Of a stretch of DNA of 64,000 nucleotides, positions 30,526 through 39,168 are shown piece after piece. The DNA is from Scytonema hofmannii PCC 7110 (GTDB lineage: Bacteria; Cyanobacteriota; Cyanobacteriia; Cyanobacteriales; Nostocaceae), in contig NZ_KQ976354.1 of assembly GCF_000346485.2 (NCBI RefSeq), positions 3,403,737 through 3,467,736 of the forward strand, given 5' to 3'. The notes under the pieces were generated by a model, which saw nothing but the letters and a program-made list of their open reading frames with translations, was not told the origin of the DNA and ran no database searches. Within the stretch, counting starts at the first letter, position 1. Each line of letters begins with the position of its first letter. The position numbers and the translations under genes were made by a program.

Positions 30526-30738
30526 ATGTCAAGCATAACTAGAAGACATTTATTATTAAAGGCTATCTCTGAAGAACTAGAACAGGCTTATGACGACACA
30601 TTAGAAGATGTTTTAGAACTATTGAAAATCCGAAAAAGTGAAGATGAAGAAGACCTTAGAGACATTCAAGCAGCTAAAGAAGATATCAAAATAAATGGCA
30701 CAGTACCTTGGTCTGAAATTAAAAGAGAAATTGCGTGA
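30526..30738 (+). CDS. Antitoxin of a RelE/ParE-type toxin-antitoxin pair
   Basis: 70 residues, acidic and helical (LEQAYDDTLEDVLELLKIRK, then EDEEDLRDIQAAKEDIKING). The C-terminal VPWSEIKREIA resembles the toxin-binding tail of Phd/RelB-like cyanobacterial antitoxins (TxxWEEIKREL). GAGGCGAAAAA precedes the ATG. The stop overlaps the toxin start (GTGA), a coupling typical of these pairs. It would neutralise the toxin and repress the operon (family knowledge). Confidence 0.8.
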   Translation: MSSITRRHLLLKAISEELEQAYDDTLEDVLELLKIRKSEDEEDLRDIQAAKEDIKINGTVPWSEIKREIA

Positions 30739-30998
30739 GTTATCAAATTGAGTTTTCAAAGCCTGCATTGAAACAACTTGAAAAGTTATCACTTGATACA
30801 CAAGAACGGATAAAAGCTAAAATTCAAGAATTAGCCGATAATCCTCGTCCTCATGGAGTGGTCAAGCTAAAGAACTTAGAAAACAATTATCGAATCAAAG
30901 TAGGTGTCTATAGAGTTATATATGAAATTATTGACAACATTTTATTAATAACTGTTCTTAAAGTAGGTCATCGCAGAGAAGTTTATCGGGATGAATAG
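30735..30998 (+). CDS. RelE/ParE-family toxin
   Basis: 87 residues with a GTG start overlapping the antitoxin stop. The fold signature is clear: YQIEFSKPALKQLEKL, IKAKIQELADNPRPHGVVKL, NNYRIKVGVYRVIYEI, then ILLITVLKVGHRREVY. The conserved Arg in YRVIYEI and the closing HRREVY fit RelE-like ribosome-dependent mRNA nucleases. The gene looks intact, so the pair may be active. Confidence 0.92.
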   Translation: MSYQIEFSKPALKQLEKLSLDTQERIKAKIQELADNPRPHGVVKLKNLENNYRIKVGVYRVIYEIIDNILLITVLKVGHRREVYRDE

Positions 30999-31118
30999 GG
31001 AAAATCGCGTTGTACGGCGCTGGGAGTCATGATTGAAGGAGTGGAGGCTTTGGAGAATCATTCGCACGAGCAAATTCTTTTGATTGGGTTGGATACCCAA
31101 ACCTTGAATTGATATAAT

Positions 31119-32027
31119 TCACAATTTCGGAAAATAAGAATCTGTTGTGCCAAATTGACTCACAACTTTTAAAAATTGCCGCACAACTGGTGTTTCCTCC
31201 TTCCCACACCACACGCTCGCAGTTTCAATCAGAGGTGTTTGGTGTGCGATCGCCCGATAAACTAAACCAGTGCGTTGAAGATTCTGCAAAGAAGATGGCA
31301 CAATTGCAACGCCCATACCTGTAGCCACAAGCCCGATAATTGTCTGCATTTGAATGGCTTCTTGTGCAATCTTTGGAGTGAAATTCCCTTGCTGACACAG
31401 AGCCATAATCCCATCATATAGCCCTATTCCTAAATGACGAGGAAATAAAATAAACGGTTCATTGGCAAGGGATTGCACTGCAATAAGTTCTTGTTGTGCT
31501 AATGGATGGGTTTGGTATAATGCTACAATCAAAGCTTCTTTCTGAATGCACAGGTAACTTAGATCGGCATCTGACAAAGGTAGATACACAAAGCCAACAT
31601 CAATGTGGCGATCGCGAAGAGCTTGTTCCTGTTCGGCAGTTGTTAACTCCTGCAGTACCAATTCCACATCTGGAAACTGTTGCCGAAATTCCTGTAATAT
31701 AACGGGCAATATACTATAAATTGCCGGACTGATCAACCCTACTCGCAACTGTCCTATCTCTCCCCGCCCGGTGCGTCGAGTTACCTGAATTGTACTCTCC
31801 AAATGCGCCAACAGTTGATAAGCTGACTGTAAAAATACCCTTCCTGCTTCTGTCAGTTGCACCTGTCGCTTCGTTTTGCGATGAAACAATTCAACTCCTA
31901 ATTCTGCTTCCAACTGCTGAATTTGCTGGCTAAGAGGCGGTTGGGCTATATGCAATCGCTCCGCCGCCCGACTGAAGTGCAGTTCCTCAGCGACAGCAAT
32001 AAAGTAACGGAGGTGTCGCAGTTCCAT
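31119..32027 (-). CDS. LysR-type transcriptional regulator (CbnR/CatR-like)
   Basis: Intact regulator of 302 residues. The N-terminal winged helix-turn-helix (MELRHLRYFIAVAEELHFSR, AAERLHIAQPPLSQQIQQLE) is complete. The effector-binding domain (RVGLISPAIYSILPVILQEF, DIVELVLQ-like segments) covers about 90-290. This subgroup usually controls a divergently transcribed catabolic operon, but here the upstream 164 bp lead only to a small membrane protein gene. It is the parent or sister of the chimeric copy at 29231-30095 and the relic at 19864-19966. Confidence 0.93.
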   Translation of the reverse strand: MELRHLRYFIAVAEELHFSRAAERLHIAQPPLSQQIQQLEAELGVELFHRKTKRQVQLTEAGRVFLQSAYQLLAHLESTIQVTRRTGRGEIGQLRVGLISPAIYSILPVILQEFRQQFPDVELVLQELTTAEQEQALRDRHIDVGFVYLPLSDADLSYLCIQKEALIVALYQTHPLAQQELIAVQSLANEPFILFPRHLGIGLYDGIMALCQQGNFTPKIAQEAIQMQTIIGLVATGMGVAIVPSSLQNLQRTGLVYRAIAHQTPLIETASVWCGKEETPVVRQFLKVVSQFGTTDSYFPKL

Positions 32028-32191
32028 ATTTTTGATATTTTAAAAGTTTCTCTCTGTGCAAGAGCGATCGCCATAATATGACTTACCTCTAAATCTAACT
32101 TTCAAGTAATACAATAATCCTTTACATACTCTTTAAATTTGGCAGCGCAATAAAGTGTAAAGATAAACTGCGTAAGTATCTGTCCTGAAAA

Positions 32192-32458
32192 ATGAAAGTT
32201 GACCAAAAATACAGCAACCTAAAGAAATTCTGGAACAGACTGGGCTTAACGGTAGTAATCGCAGGCTCGCTAGGTATTTGTTACTTGATATATCAAAACA
32301 ATTTTGCTAGCCAAAGTGGGGCGAGGCGAGTGCAGGTAGAAAAGCAGAACCAAACGAACCAAACGAACCCCAAATTGGAGCAATATCTCAAATACAGCGA
32401 GTGCCTTTCAGAGGGTGGAACTGAGGAAAAGTGCAACTCTCTTCTTGACGATCGGTGA
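32192..32458 (+). CDS. Small single-pass membrane protein, unknown
   Basis: 88 residues: basic N-terminus, one hydrophobic helix (LTVVIAGSLGICYLIY), then a polar tail rich in Asn/Gln with two cysteines (YSECLSEGGTEEKCNSLLDD). The paired cysteines may form a disulfide outside the membrane. No family recognised and no clear ribosome binding site; the call rests on the coherent membrane topology and is uncertain. The next 200 bp (to 32661) show no gene. Confidence 0.45.
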   Translation: MKVDQKYSNLKKFWNRLGLTVVIAGSLGICYLIYQNNFASQSGARRVQVEKQNQTNQTNPKLEQYLKYSECLSEGGTEEKCNSLLDDR

Positions 32459-32661
32459 CTAGAAACGAAGGGTAAGGAGTTGGACTTTACAGGTACTACG
32501 GGTATGGCAATTATCCATGCCATTATTTCTAGCTAAAGCAACCCACATTCGTTAGCTGCTTCATAGCACAACTTGTGAGACTATCAATAAAGCCGCCTCT
32601 AAAGTATATCCTTGGCTAGTTTACCTACTGCTATTACTATGAATCAGCAGACTAGAAAACG

Positions 32662-33387
32662 CTATATCCCTTTCCGTCCAGCCTCCAAAAATAATACATC
32701 TTTTGTCTCCTTTCGATGTCCTTTGTAAAATCCAAAATTCAAATTTTCTGCCAAATATATATTGTGTTCTAGCGATTTTTCCATCACCTGCTCTCCAAAC
32801 CCTTTTATAGCTAGCTTTTGTTCAATCTTCTTGCGCTTTTCCTCGTTCTCATCTAGATCGAGTACCTCTTCGCTATAATGACGTGGGTAATATTTATCAA
32901 AAATCTCGTGCATGAATTGGAGATTTTGCGTTAATCGGTCGTCTATTATCGCCTTATCATATGTAGAGTAGCCTCTACGATATACAACTGCATAAATAAA
33001 ATCTCCTGATGATACGAACCTAATGAAAATTGGTTTGTTCTCGTTATATTTGAATGTAGTCCAATCTTCCATTGAGTGAGCACTATAACCATTAAGATGA
33101 CCGATAGCTTTTGATGGATGAGAATGCACGTCCCCAAATTCCCAAGGATTATCAGTATGAGGAACATCACAACTCACGTCAGTCCCACGAGCAATGGCAG
33201 AAAACACAATTGTTCGGTTGTTATTGAGACTTATGCTTTGACCACTTTCACATCCTTCTCTTTCTACCAAGTTGTATAAGTCACGACATACATCCACAAG
33301 TGGTTTTGGTAGTACTAGATCGGGGGGAAAAGTCTTTGGATACTGATTTTTTTCATGAACACCGACAACATAATCTATAAGTTCCAT
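32662..33387 (-). CDS. Putative JAMM/MPN-like metalloprotease-domain protein
   Basis: 241 residues. The segment EFGDVHSHPSKA followed by SAHSMED supplies the His-x-His-Pro and Ser-x-x-Asp elements of the JAMM zinc motif, with a longer spacer than usual, and a Glu could come from upstream. A segment with hydrophobic strands (FIRFVSSGDFIYAVVYRRG) follows, as in JAB domains. The C-terminal third is charged and helical. If correct it may cleave isopeptide or C-terminal conjugates; no ubiquitin-like or E1/E2 gene is nearby. It could also be an unrelated His-rich hydrolase. Confidence 0.5.
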   Translation of the reverse strand: MELIDYVVGVHEKNQYPKTFPPDLVLPKPLVDVCRDLYNLVEREGCESGQSISLNNNRTIVFSAIARGTDVSCDVPHTDNPWEFGDVHSHPSKAIGHLNGYSAHSMEDWTTFKYNENKPIFIRFVSSGDFIYAVVYRRGYSTYDKAIIDDRLTQNLQFMHEIFDKYYPRHYSEEVLDLDENEEKRKKIEQKLAIKGFGEQVMEKSLEHNIYLAENLNFGFYKGHRKETKDVLFLEAGRKGI

Positions 33388-33730
33388 TACTAATCCCTCT
33401 TACTTGATTATTTTGATCGAATCTTTTATCCATTGGGAACAATTAAGGGTCAAAAACTGCCAAAAGGTATTGTCAAAGAATTTCAGTAGTTCCAAAAGAT
33501 AATTTCAAAGTTACAGCATACTAACAGATGTTATACCAGAACAATTTAAAATGTAAAATAAGAAAAACTTTCTTCTTAAATTTTTATGTATTTTTGTAAG
33601 AATTTAGGTATTTAAATACCGATCAAAGAGTTAAGTTTCAAATTTGACGGAATCGTATTAAAACAATTTTCATCGCATTTCTCATTATTAAAAATCTATA
33701 AGAGTTACTTGACAGCTATAGGAGGCAAAC
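33388..33730. other. AT-rich intergenic region
   Basis: About 340 bp between divergent genes with many A/T runs and no open frame of interest. It must contain the promoters of both neighbours, but I could not single out convincing hexamers. AGGAGG at about 33720-33725 is the ribosome binding site of the glycerate kinase. Confidence 0.5.
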
Positions 33731-34942
33731 TTGAGCAACACTGTTCGTACTCAAAATGTCCATTTTGTTCTTGCTCCTGATTCTTTAAAAGGTTCGTTAT
33801 CTGCTGTTACTGCGTGTGCAGCTATGAAGCTTGGAATACAGAGGGCAATGGGAAAAATTCCATGTCAGATTAGCGCTGTACCGCTTGCTGACGGAGGTGA
33901 GGGAACAGTTGAAGCCCTTCTTTTGGGTACTGGTGGAGAGGAACGCATCGAAACTGTGAGCAATCCTTTGGGAGATCCAGTTCCAGCTAAGTGGGGTGTG
34001 CTTCAAAATGGGCAAGCAATTATTGAAATGGCTCAAGCCTCCGGGTTAACACTAGTTCCTCAAAGCGATCGCCGTCCCAAGGAAGCTTCATCTTATGGTA
34101 CTGGACAATTGATTAAAGCTGCATTAGATGTTGGTTGTCGCAATCTATTAATTGGCATTGGGGGTTCTGCAACAACTGATGGCGGTGCAGGAGCGTTACA
34201 AGCACTGGGGGTACGCTTGCTTGATGCTGATGGTCAAAATTTACCACAAGGGGGATTTGCTCTGCATCGATTGGCAAAGATCGATCTGACACATTTGGAT
34301 GCACGACTTCAAGATACTCAAATTACTGTTCTATCGGATGTAGATAATCCGCTTTGTGGAGCTAATGGTGCAGCATATGTCTACGGACCTCAAAAAGGAG
34401 CGACACCAAGTGATGTCAAGGAACTGGATGCTGCTCTGAGCCATTTTGCACAAGTTGCTGCTGCTACAACCGGAAAGGATTTCAAAACTGCTAAAGGTGC
34501 AGGTGCAGCCGGAGGTATGGGTTTTGGGCTAATAACTTTTTTGAATGCACGACTAAAAGCTGGCATTGATGTAGTGCTGGAAGCAACACAAATAGCACAA
34601 AAGCTGGAAACTGCTGACTTAGTACTGACAGCTGAAGGTTCGATTGATGTTCAAACTTTGCATGGTAAAGCTTTGTCTGGCGTAGCAAGGGCGGCGAGTG
34701 CAGCTAAAAACGGTAAAGGTGTTCCAGTTATAGCATTCGGTGGGACAGTACAATTAACTAGCGATGAATTGCAGAAATTAGGAATACTAGTTGCTTTACC
34801 TCTACCTGATGCACCTCTTCCCCTCGCGGAATGCATACAACGGGCGGAGGAGCTATTGGCTAATGCAACAGAGCGAGCAATCCGGTTATGGCTATGCGAT
34901 CGCGAAGCGCAAGCTGTACCCAGCTTATCGCATTTCATCTGA
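33731..34942 (+). CDS. glxK: Glycerate kinase (type 1, GlxK/GarK family)
   Basis: Enzyme of 403 residues phosphorylating D-glycerate with ATP to 2-phosphoglycerate. Signature segments: VLAPDSLKGSLSAVTAC at the N-terminus, LADGGEGTVEALL, GIGGSATTDGGAGALQALG, GAAGGMGFGL and DLVLTAEGSIDVQTLHGKA. The start is TTG, supported by AGGAGG six bases upstream. It overlaps the convergent P450 gene by 8 bp. The C-terminal ~25 residues (RLWLCDREAQAVPSL) extend slightly beyond the usual end. Role: glycerate assimilation, distinct from the photorespiratory plant-type kinase. Confidence 0.94.
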   Translation: MSNTVRTQNVHFVLAPDSLKGSLSAVTACAAMKLGIQRAMGKIPCQISAVPLADGGEGTVEALLLGTGGEERIETVSNPLGDPVPAKWGVLQNGQAIIEMAQASGLTLVPQSDRRPKEASSYGTGQLIKAALDVGCRNLLIGIGGSATTDGGAGALQALGVRLLDADGQNLPQGGFALHRLAKIDLTHLDARLQDTQITVLSDVDNPLCGANGAAYVYGPQKGATPSDVKELDAALSHFAQVAAATTGKDFKTAKGAGAAGGMGFGLITFLNARLKAGIDVVLEATQIAQKLETADLVLTAEGSIDVQTLHGKALSGVARAASAAKNGKGVPVIAFGGTVQLTSDELQKLGILVALPLPDAPLPLAECIQRAEELLANATERAIRLWLCDREAQAVPSLSHFI

Positions 34943-36269
34943 CTTCTACGGTCATAGGTAATCCATTTTTGGGACGAGTATTGAATCTGTAAAGTGTCTC
35001 GAACTTATATCCAGGGGCGACTGAAAGCCGATAATTTTGCAAAATAGTTGCTAAATTAATTCGCATTTGCATCATTGCGAATGCATTGCCAATACAGATG
35101 CGGGGACCTCCTGAGAAGGGAAGGTAGGCAAATTTGGGAATTTTGTCTTGGCGATCGCGATGAAACCTTTCTGGATTAAACTCAAGTGGATTGGGGAAAT
35201 ACTCTGGGTTGCGATGCAACGTCCAAGGTGCAATCAGGACAACACTGTTTTTAGGAAGGGTGTATCTTTGGAGCACAACATTTTCTACAGCTTGACGGGA
35301 TACCACGGCTGTTACAGGTAACAAGCGCATGGATTCTTTCAACACCATCTCCAAGTATGGCATTTGCTCTAAGTCAGATGTTGCAATCGCTCTTTGACCT
35401 ACAACTCTATCAATCTCCTCCAATAATCGTGCTTCTACAGATGGATGTTGGGAGATAAGATATAAAGTAAAAGCTAATGTATGGGCTGTTACTTCATAAC
35501 CTGCAGCAAATAGGTTCGTAACTTCGTTGCGAATTTGGCTGTCGGTGAGAAGACCTGTAGTATCTACAGCTTGCGCCTGAATAAGTACAGATAGAACGTC
35601 ATCATGCTTTTCAAAAGATTTACGACGTTCTGCAATTAACGGGCTAAGATGACGTTCTCCTACTGCAATCAATCGTTTAATTTCCCAATTACTGGGAATT
35701 GGTAACCAAGCAGGTATTGGAAATCCACTAATGCGTTGAGAGAAGAGTTCTATGAAGCGGATAATTGCCTGACCTGCGACATCATCTCGTAAATCTTCAC
35801 CAAATAGAGCTTTAGTTGTAATACCTAACGTCAGATCCATCATGGCTTTGGGAATGTCAATCGCCTGACCTGGTTGCCATTGAGAAACCATAGCTTTGGT
35901 ATAATTGACCATAGTATCCGCATAGGCATTGATGCGTTGAGCGTGGAAAGCAGGTTGAATGGTAGCACGTAATGCTTGCCACAATTCGCCATCGCTGGTA
36001 AAAAGATTTTCTCCAAAAAACTCTTTAGCTGTGTATTTTACAGTAAAAGGTTTTTGAAACTTCTTAGATTGCTTGAGCAAAACCTCTTGTACTAAGTTTG
36101 GGCTATTGACAAAATAAGCTGACCCAAAAAATCCAAGAGGAATGCGAAGGAAGTTATCTTGTCCTGCTAGATGTTCGAGGTATCCTATCATATCCTCTCG
36201 CATGGCTTGCATATGCCCGCGATTGGTTTTACCGTCTGGAGTGGTAGCAGTTAAGATAACTTTAAACAT
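34935..36269 (-). CDS. Cytochrome P450, CYP110-like
   Basis: Heme monooxygenase of 444 residues. The I-helix reads AAGYEVTAHT, with Glu instead of the more common Asp before the Thr region. The K-helix ExxR is KESMR. The heme-binding loop is PFSGGPRICIGNAFA with Cys392 as axial ligand. NPLEFNPERF is the PERF motif. There is no membrane anchor, typical of cyanobacterial CYP110, members of which oxidise fatty acids or terpenes (family knowledge). Substrate unknown. Convergent 8-bp overlap with glycerate kinase. Confidence 0.93.
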   Translation of the reverse strand: MFKVILTATTPDGKTNRGHMQAMREDMIGYLEHLAGQDNFLRIPLGFFGSAYFVNSPNLVQEVLLKQSKKFQKPFTVKYTAKEFFGENLFTSDGELWQALRATIQPAFHAQRINAYADTMVNYTKAMVSQWQPGQAIDIPKAMMDLTLGITTKALFGEDLRDDVAGQAIIRFIELFSQRISGFPIPAWLPIPSNWEIKRLIAVGERHLSPLIAERRKSFEKHDDVLSVLIQAQAVDTTGLLTDSQIRNEVTNLFAAGYEVTAHTLAFTLYLISQHPSVEARLLEEIDRVVGQRAIATSDLEQMPYLEMVLKESMRLLPVTAVVSRQAVENVVLQRYTLPKNSVVLIAPWTLHRNPEYFPNPLEFNPERFHRDRQDKIPKFAYLPFSGGPRICIGNAFAMMQMRINLATILQNYRLSVAPGYKFETLYRFNTRPKNGLPMTVEVR

Positions 36270-36294
36270 GAGATTTCTTGTAAAAATATTTGCA

Positions 36295-36489
36295 ATGACG
36301 CCAACTTTACCTATCTTACAAACTAAATCTCTCCAGATTACTATTTTAGCTGTTGGTTCTAGAGGAGACTTGCAGCCTTACTGTGCGTTAGCTGTTGGTT
36401 TGCGACGTGCGGGACATAAAGTCAAAATTGCGACAAGGTACGTAGGTTGGGTTGAGGAACGAAACCCAACATTTACAGGTATTTTTTGA
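36295..36489 (+). pseudogene. N-terminal stub of a GT28-type glycosyltransferase
   Basis: Codes for about 45 legible residues, LQITILAVGSRGDLQPYCAL then AVGLRRAGHKVKIATR, the start of UDP-glucose:sterol glucosyltransferase-like enzymes. The frame then enters a dispersed inverted repeat (GTTGGGTTGAGGAACGAAAC, 36445-36475) and stops. The remaining ~350 residues are absent. The repeat (related to 55450-55478) probably marks the deletion or insertion point. Confidence 0.8.
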
Positions 36490-36631
36490 GTTTCTCCACG
36501 GCGATCTCAACACAAAAATTCTCAGCCCTTGTAGTCTTGAGTAGGGAGTAGGGAAGAGGAGGTATGAAAATTTTCACGACAAATGTTGTAAAATTTGACA
36601 TCATCTAGACAGTCTAGCTGATATCCGAATT

Positions 36632-36750
36632 ATGAAGCAATGGCAACTTCAAGAAGCTAAAAACAAAAAGATTTTACTTTGGTAACACGCAACGAAGCAG
36701 ATTTTCAACAGGCTGGTGTTAAGTTGATTAATCCTTGGAATGCTTTGTAA
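36632..36750 (+). pseudogene. Fused relic of a Phd-PIN toxin-antitoxin operon
   Basis: The first 12 codons, MKQWQLQEAKNK, are the typical start of a Phd-family antitoxin. After a short overlap the next frame reads DFTLVTRNEADFQQAGVKLI and NPWNAL followed by a stop, the end of a PIN-domain (VapC) toxin. The remainder of both genes is deleted. Confidence 0.8.
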
Positions 36751-36842
36751 GAATTTCCCGATGTTTACTCAGCTATGTGATTCACTTAGGAGCTAAACTT
36801 ATAGCAACAAACTCGCGCAACCCACTAAGATATTTATCATCC

Positions 36843-37457
36843 ATGACTCGTTGGTTCAATACCGCAGGTCCTTGCCAAGATGACATTCACTACATGGTGT
36901 CGCCAACCAGTCGATTGCCAGACTTGAAGCAGTTGATTGAACAACGTAGGTATTTTGTCATTCATGCGCCTCGTCAAACAGGGAAAACTACTGCAATGCT
37001 GGCGCTAGCGGCAGAACTAACAAGTAGTGGATGCTACACGGCAGTCATGGTATCGGTAGAGGTAGGAGCACCCTACAGTCATGACCCAAGTGCAGCAGAT
37101 CTGCCTATTATAGACAGTTGGTGGACGAGTGCGCGGTTCGATTTACCTTCCGATCTACACCCCCCTGAACAATGGAATGAAGGACAACCAGGACGCAGAA
37201 TTCAAGCGGCTTTACAGGCTTGGGCGCAAGTAACAAAGAGACCATTGGTGTTGTTTATAGATGAAGTTGACTCTTTACAGGATGAAGCGTTAATTTCACT
37301 TCTGCGCCAGTTACGCGATGGCTATCGCGGGCGTCCTAAGAACTTTCCGTGGTCTGTAGGGTTGATTGGTTTACGTGACGTGCGCGATTATAAAGTGGCT
37401 TCCGGTGGGAGCGTTCGCGAAGCGTCTCTAAAGCGCGTCGCAGTCCTTCAATCTTAG
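36843..37457 (+). pseudogene. Truncated AAA-type ATPase
   Basis: 204 residues of an ATP-binding protein: TRWFNTAGPCQDDIHYMVSP, Walker A HAPRQTGKTTAML, Walker B LVLFIDEVDSL, then LLRQLRDGYRGRP and VGLIGLRDVRDYKVASGGS. Intact relatives are about 450-550 residues long and continue past the SGGS motif. Here the frame runs into a repeat (GGGAGCGTTCGCGAAGCGTC, 37408-37427) and ends. The N-terminal ATPase half is intact, so some residual activity cannot be excluded. Confidence 0.8.
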
Positions 37458-37596
37458 CTCTTGTAGCGACTTGCTCAACTGCCATGAGGTAAGCTTTACT
37501 ACCAGCTTTTCCAAGATGCTTACAAATTCAACTTATGCAGTTATTACTGGTATTACCCAAAAAACGTTTTTGTATGTGCGATCGCTCTTAGCGTAA

Positions 37597-38046
37597 TTAC
37601 GAGTTCTCGCTTTCCAACTCACACACTACCAAAACCCTCAACTCCGTCACCCGCTTCAAAGCTGCATCATTGGTCAAAAACGCCTCACAACCAGTTATTA
37701 AAGCCGCCGCCACCTGCAACGCATCGGGTAACTGAAGGTTATAACGTACCCGAATTCTTGCAGCTTCTCGCGCAATAGCAGCATTAATCTCCACAAAAAT
37801 TACTTGTTCTTGTTGCAACACATCGACAAAGGCTTGCTCTAAATCAACTAACCCCAGACGTATAGCACCTACCAAGCACTCTGATAACGTTATCCCAGAT
37901 GCCACTGCTGTAATATCAGCCTCCAATCGCTCAAAAATTGGATCGACTAAATCCACAAACTGCGGATGGCGTTCTACAAAATAAATTACGGGTGCTGTAT
38001 CAAGAAATAAGCGATCGACATTTGCTAACGCATCACTAATCCTCAT
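37597..38046 (-). CDS. VapC-like PIN-domain toxin
   Basis: 149 residues. The PIN acidic residues are visible: FLDTAPVIYFVERHP (first Asp), ITLSECLVGAIRLG (Glu), NLQLPDALQVAAAL (Asp), AFLTNDAALKRV (Asp). This is a Mg-dependent RNase fold. Its start overlaps the stop of the antitoxin (ATGA). A second copy with an internal deletion lies at 38696-38826. Likely functional as part of a VapBC-like pair. Confidence 0.9.
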   Translation of the reverse strand: MRISDALANVDRLFLDTAPVIYFVERHPQFVDLVDPIFERLEADITAVASGITLSECLVGAIRLGLVDLEQAFVDVLQQEQVIFVEINAAIAREAARIRVRYNLQLPDALQVAAALITGCEAFLTNDAALKRVTELRVLVVCELESENS

Positions 38047-38294
38047 TCCTCTCCTCGCAACAACCGTTCTCTATGCTCATCTCCTTCTTGTCGAGTCCGT
38101 GAAACCCATTCCTGAGCATCCTCACCCAATAGCGGATAGGGAGCCATACCTTTCAAGTCGCTCCACTTGCGTTTTGGTTGAATTTGGTTGATATGCTTTT
38201 TTACATGCTCCACCAACTGTCCCATTACCGTCAATTGCTCTTCTGGAGTTAGTTGCTCAATCTCGCTTAAAATTTTTTCAAGTGACCAACTCAT
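38043..38294 (-). CDS. Antitoxin partner of the PIN toxin
   Basis: 83 residues from ATG 38294: MSWSLEKILSEIEQLTPEEQ, LTVMGQLVEHVKK, then the tail KWSDLKGMAPYPLLGEDAQE, WVSRTRQEGDEHRERLL. The K-W-x-D-x-x-G-x-x-P-x-P-L-x-G-E-D-A-Q-E-W motif is frequent in cyanobacterial antitoxins preceding PIN genes. Four-base overlap with the toxin indicates translational coupling. Confidence 0.85.
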   Translation of the reverse strand: MSWSLEKILSEIEQLTPEEQLTVMGQLVEHVKKHINQIQPKRKWSDLKGMAPYPLLGEDAQEWVSRTRQEGDEHRERLLRGEE

Positions 38295-38405
38295 CAATCT
38301 AAACCTTGTCAATATCTGTAAATTTTAGCGTCTTTTCTCTTGGATATATCCAAGTTTTTTTAAAAATCCCAACATTCCCAGAAATGAATTGAGATTATGT
38401 AAGTC

Positions 38406-38615
38406 CTACTTTCTATTTCTCATACGCTGAAGGTCTTCCCAAAACTCTTCTCTTGTTACTTTATCTAGCAATTCTTGTCTTTCTTGTGTATAGTCACCGC
38501 TTCCCCATCCTGCTTGTTGTAAAAACCGAATAGCATCAACTTGACCCAAATGTTCAACTAAAATCTCATAACCTTTTTTTCTCAGCTCTAATAGACTGCT
38601 TTCCTGTCTATCCAT
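38406..38615 (-). CDS. Small conserved-looking protein, 69 residues, unknown
   Basis: MDRQESSLLELRKKGYEILV, EHLGQVDAIRFLQQAGWGSG, DYTQERQELLDKVT and a basic tail. The sequence reads like a family of short proteins common in filamentous cyanobacteria next to toxin genes; I know no function. It lies 110 bp before the VapBC pair on the same strand but with its own start. The upstream flank to 38700 shows no partner. Confidence 0.6.
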   Translation of the reverse strand: MDRQESSLLELRKKGYEILVEHLGQVDAIRFLQQAGWGSGDYTQERQELLDKVTREEFWEDLQRMRNRK

Positions 38616-38695
38616 TACTATATCAAGCCTTCAGCAAAAGTGTATGTTTTGTTTACCATGTTTCAAAAATCACTTCACAATGACTTCAACTACCA

Positions 38696-38826
38696 GTTTA
38701 AGCGATCGCTCTTAGCGTAATTACGGGTTCTCGCTTTCCAACTCACACACCACCAAAACCCTACGGGTGCTGTATCAAGAAACAAGCGATCGACATCAGA
38801 AGACAGCATCACTAATCCTCATTACC
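38696..38826 (-). pseudogene. Internally deleted copy of the vapC gene
   Basis: 38700-38762 copies the 3' end of the PIN gene (37576-37638). 38763-38823 copies its first codons (37987-38047). About 350 bp between are missing. Both halves are nearly identical to the intact gene, so the duplication is recent. Confidence 0.88.
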
Positions 38827-39168
38827 TCCGCACTTGTAACCGCTCTAATTCATTAAATTGTAGAATTTCAAAAGTAACTCTCCTGGACAAAGCTGCAGGA
38901 GATCTGTCAGGCGATGAGACTACCATTATCCAAAAACTACCAGGTGGAGCAGAGCATCTCAAGGATGCAGCAAGATGGTTACAGCAGATGAGCGGTTTGT
39001 AAATGCGTTACAAGGCGATACCTTGGCAACTTATTTGTGCTGGGTAGAAGATTTGCCTTAAAAAATTAAATTAGCTTTCCACCACTACCTTGGGATAATT
39101 ACATAACATACTCTTCTCCTGTTAGTCTAGATTGTAAAGTTTTTTTAATCTTCTAACAGGGGGAAACT
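38827..39168. other. Region with an unrecognised reading-frame remnant
   Basis: On the plus strand 38871-39002 reads VTLLDKAAGDLSGDETTIIQ, KLPGGAEHLKDAARWLQQMS, GL and a stop. It has no start codon, so it may be the end of a lost gene; I cannot assign a family. The rest is AT-rich and contains the promoter region for the ABC genes. Confidence 0.35.

Noticed and set aside
36142-36294. Upstream extension of the glycosyltransferase stub
   Set aside because: It is the reverse strand of the P450 N-terminus; homology begins only after ATG 36295.
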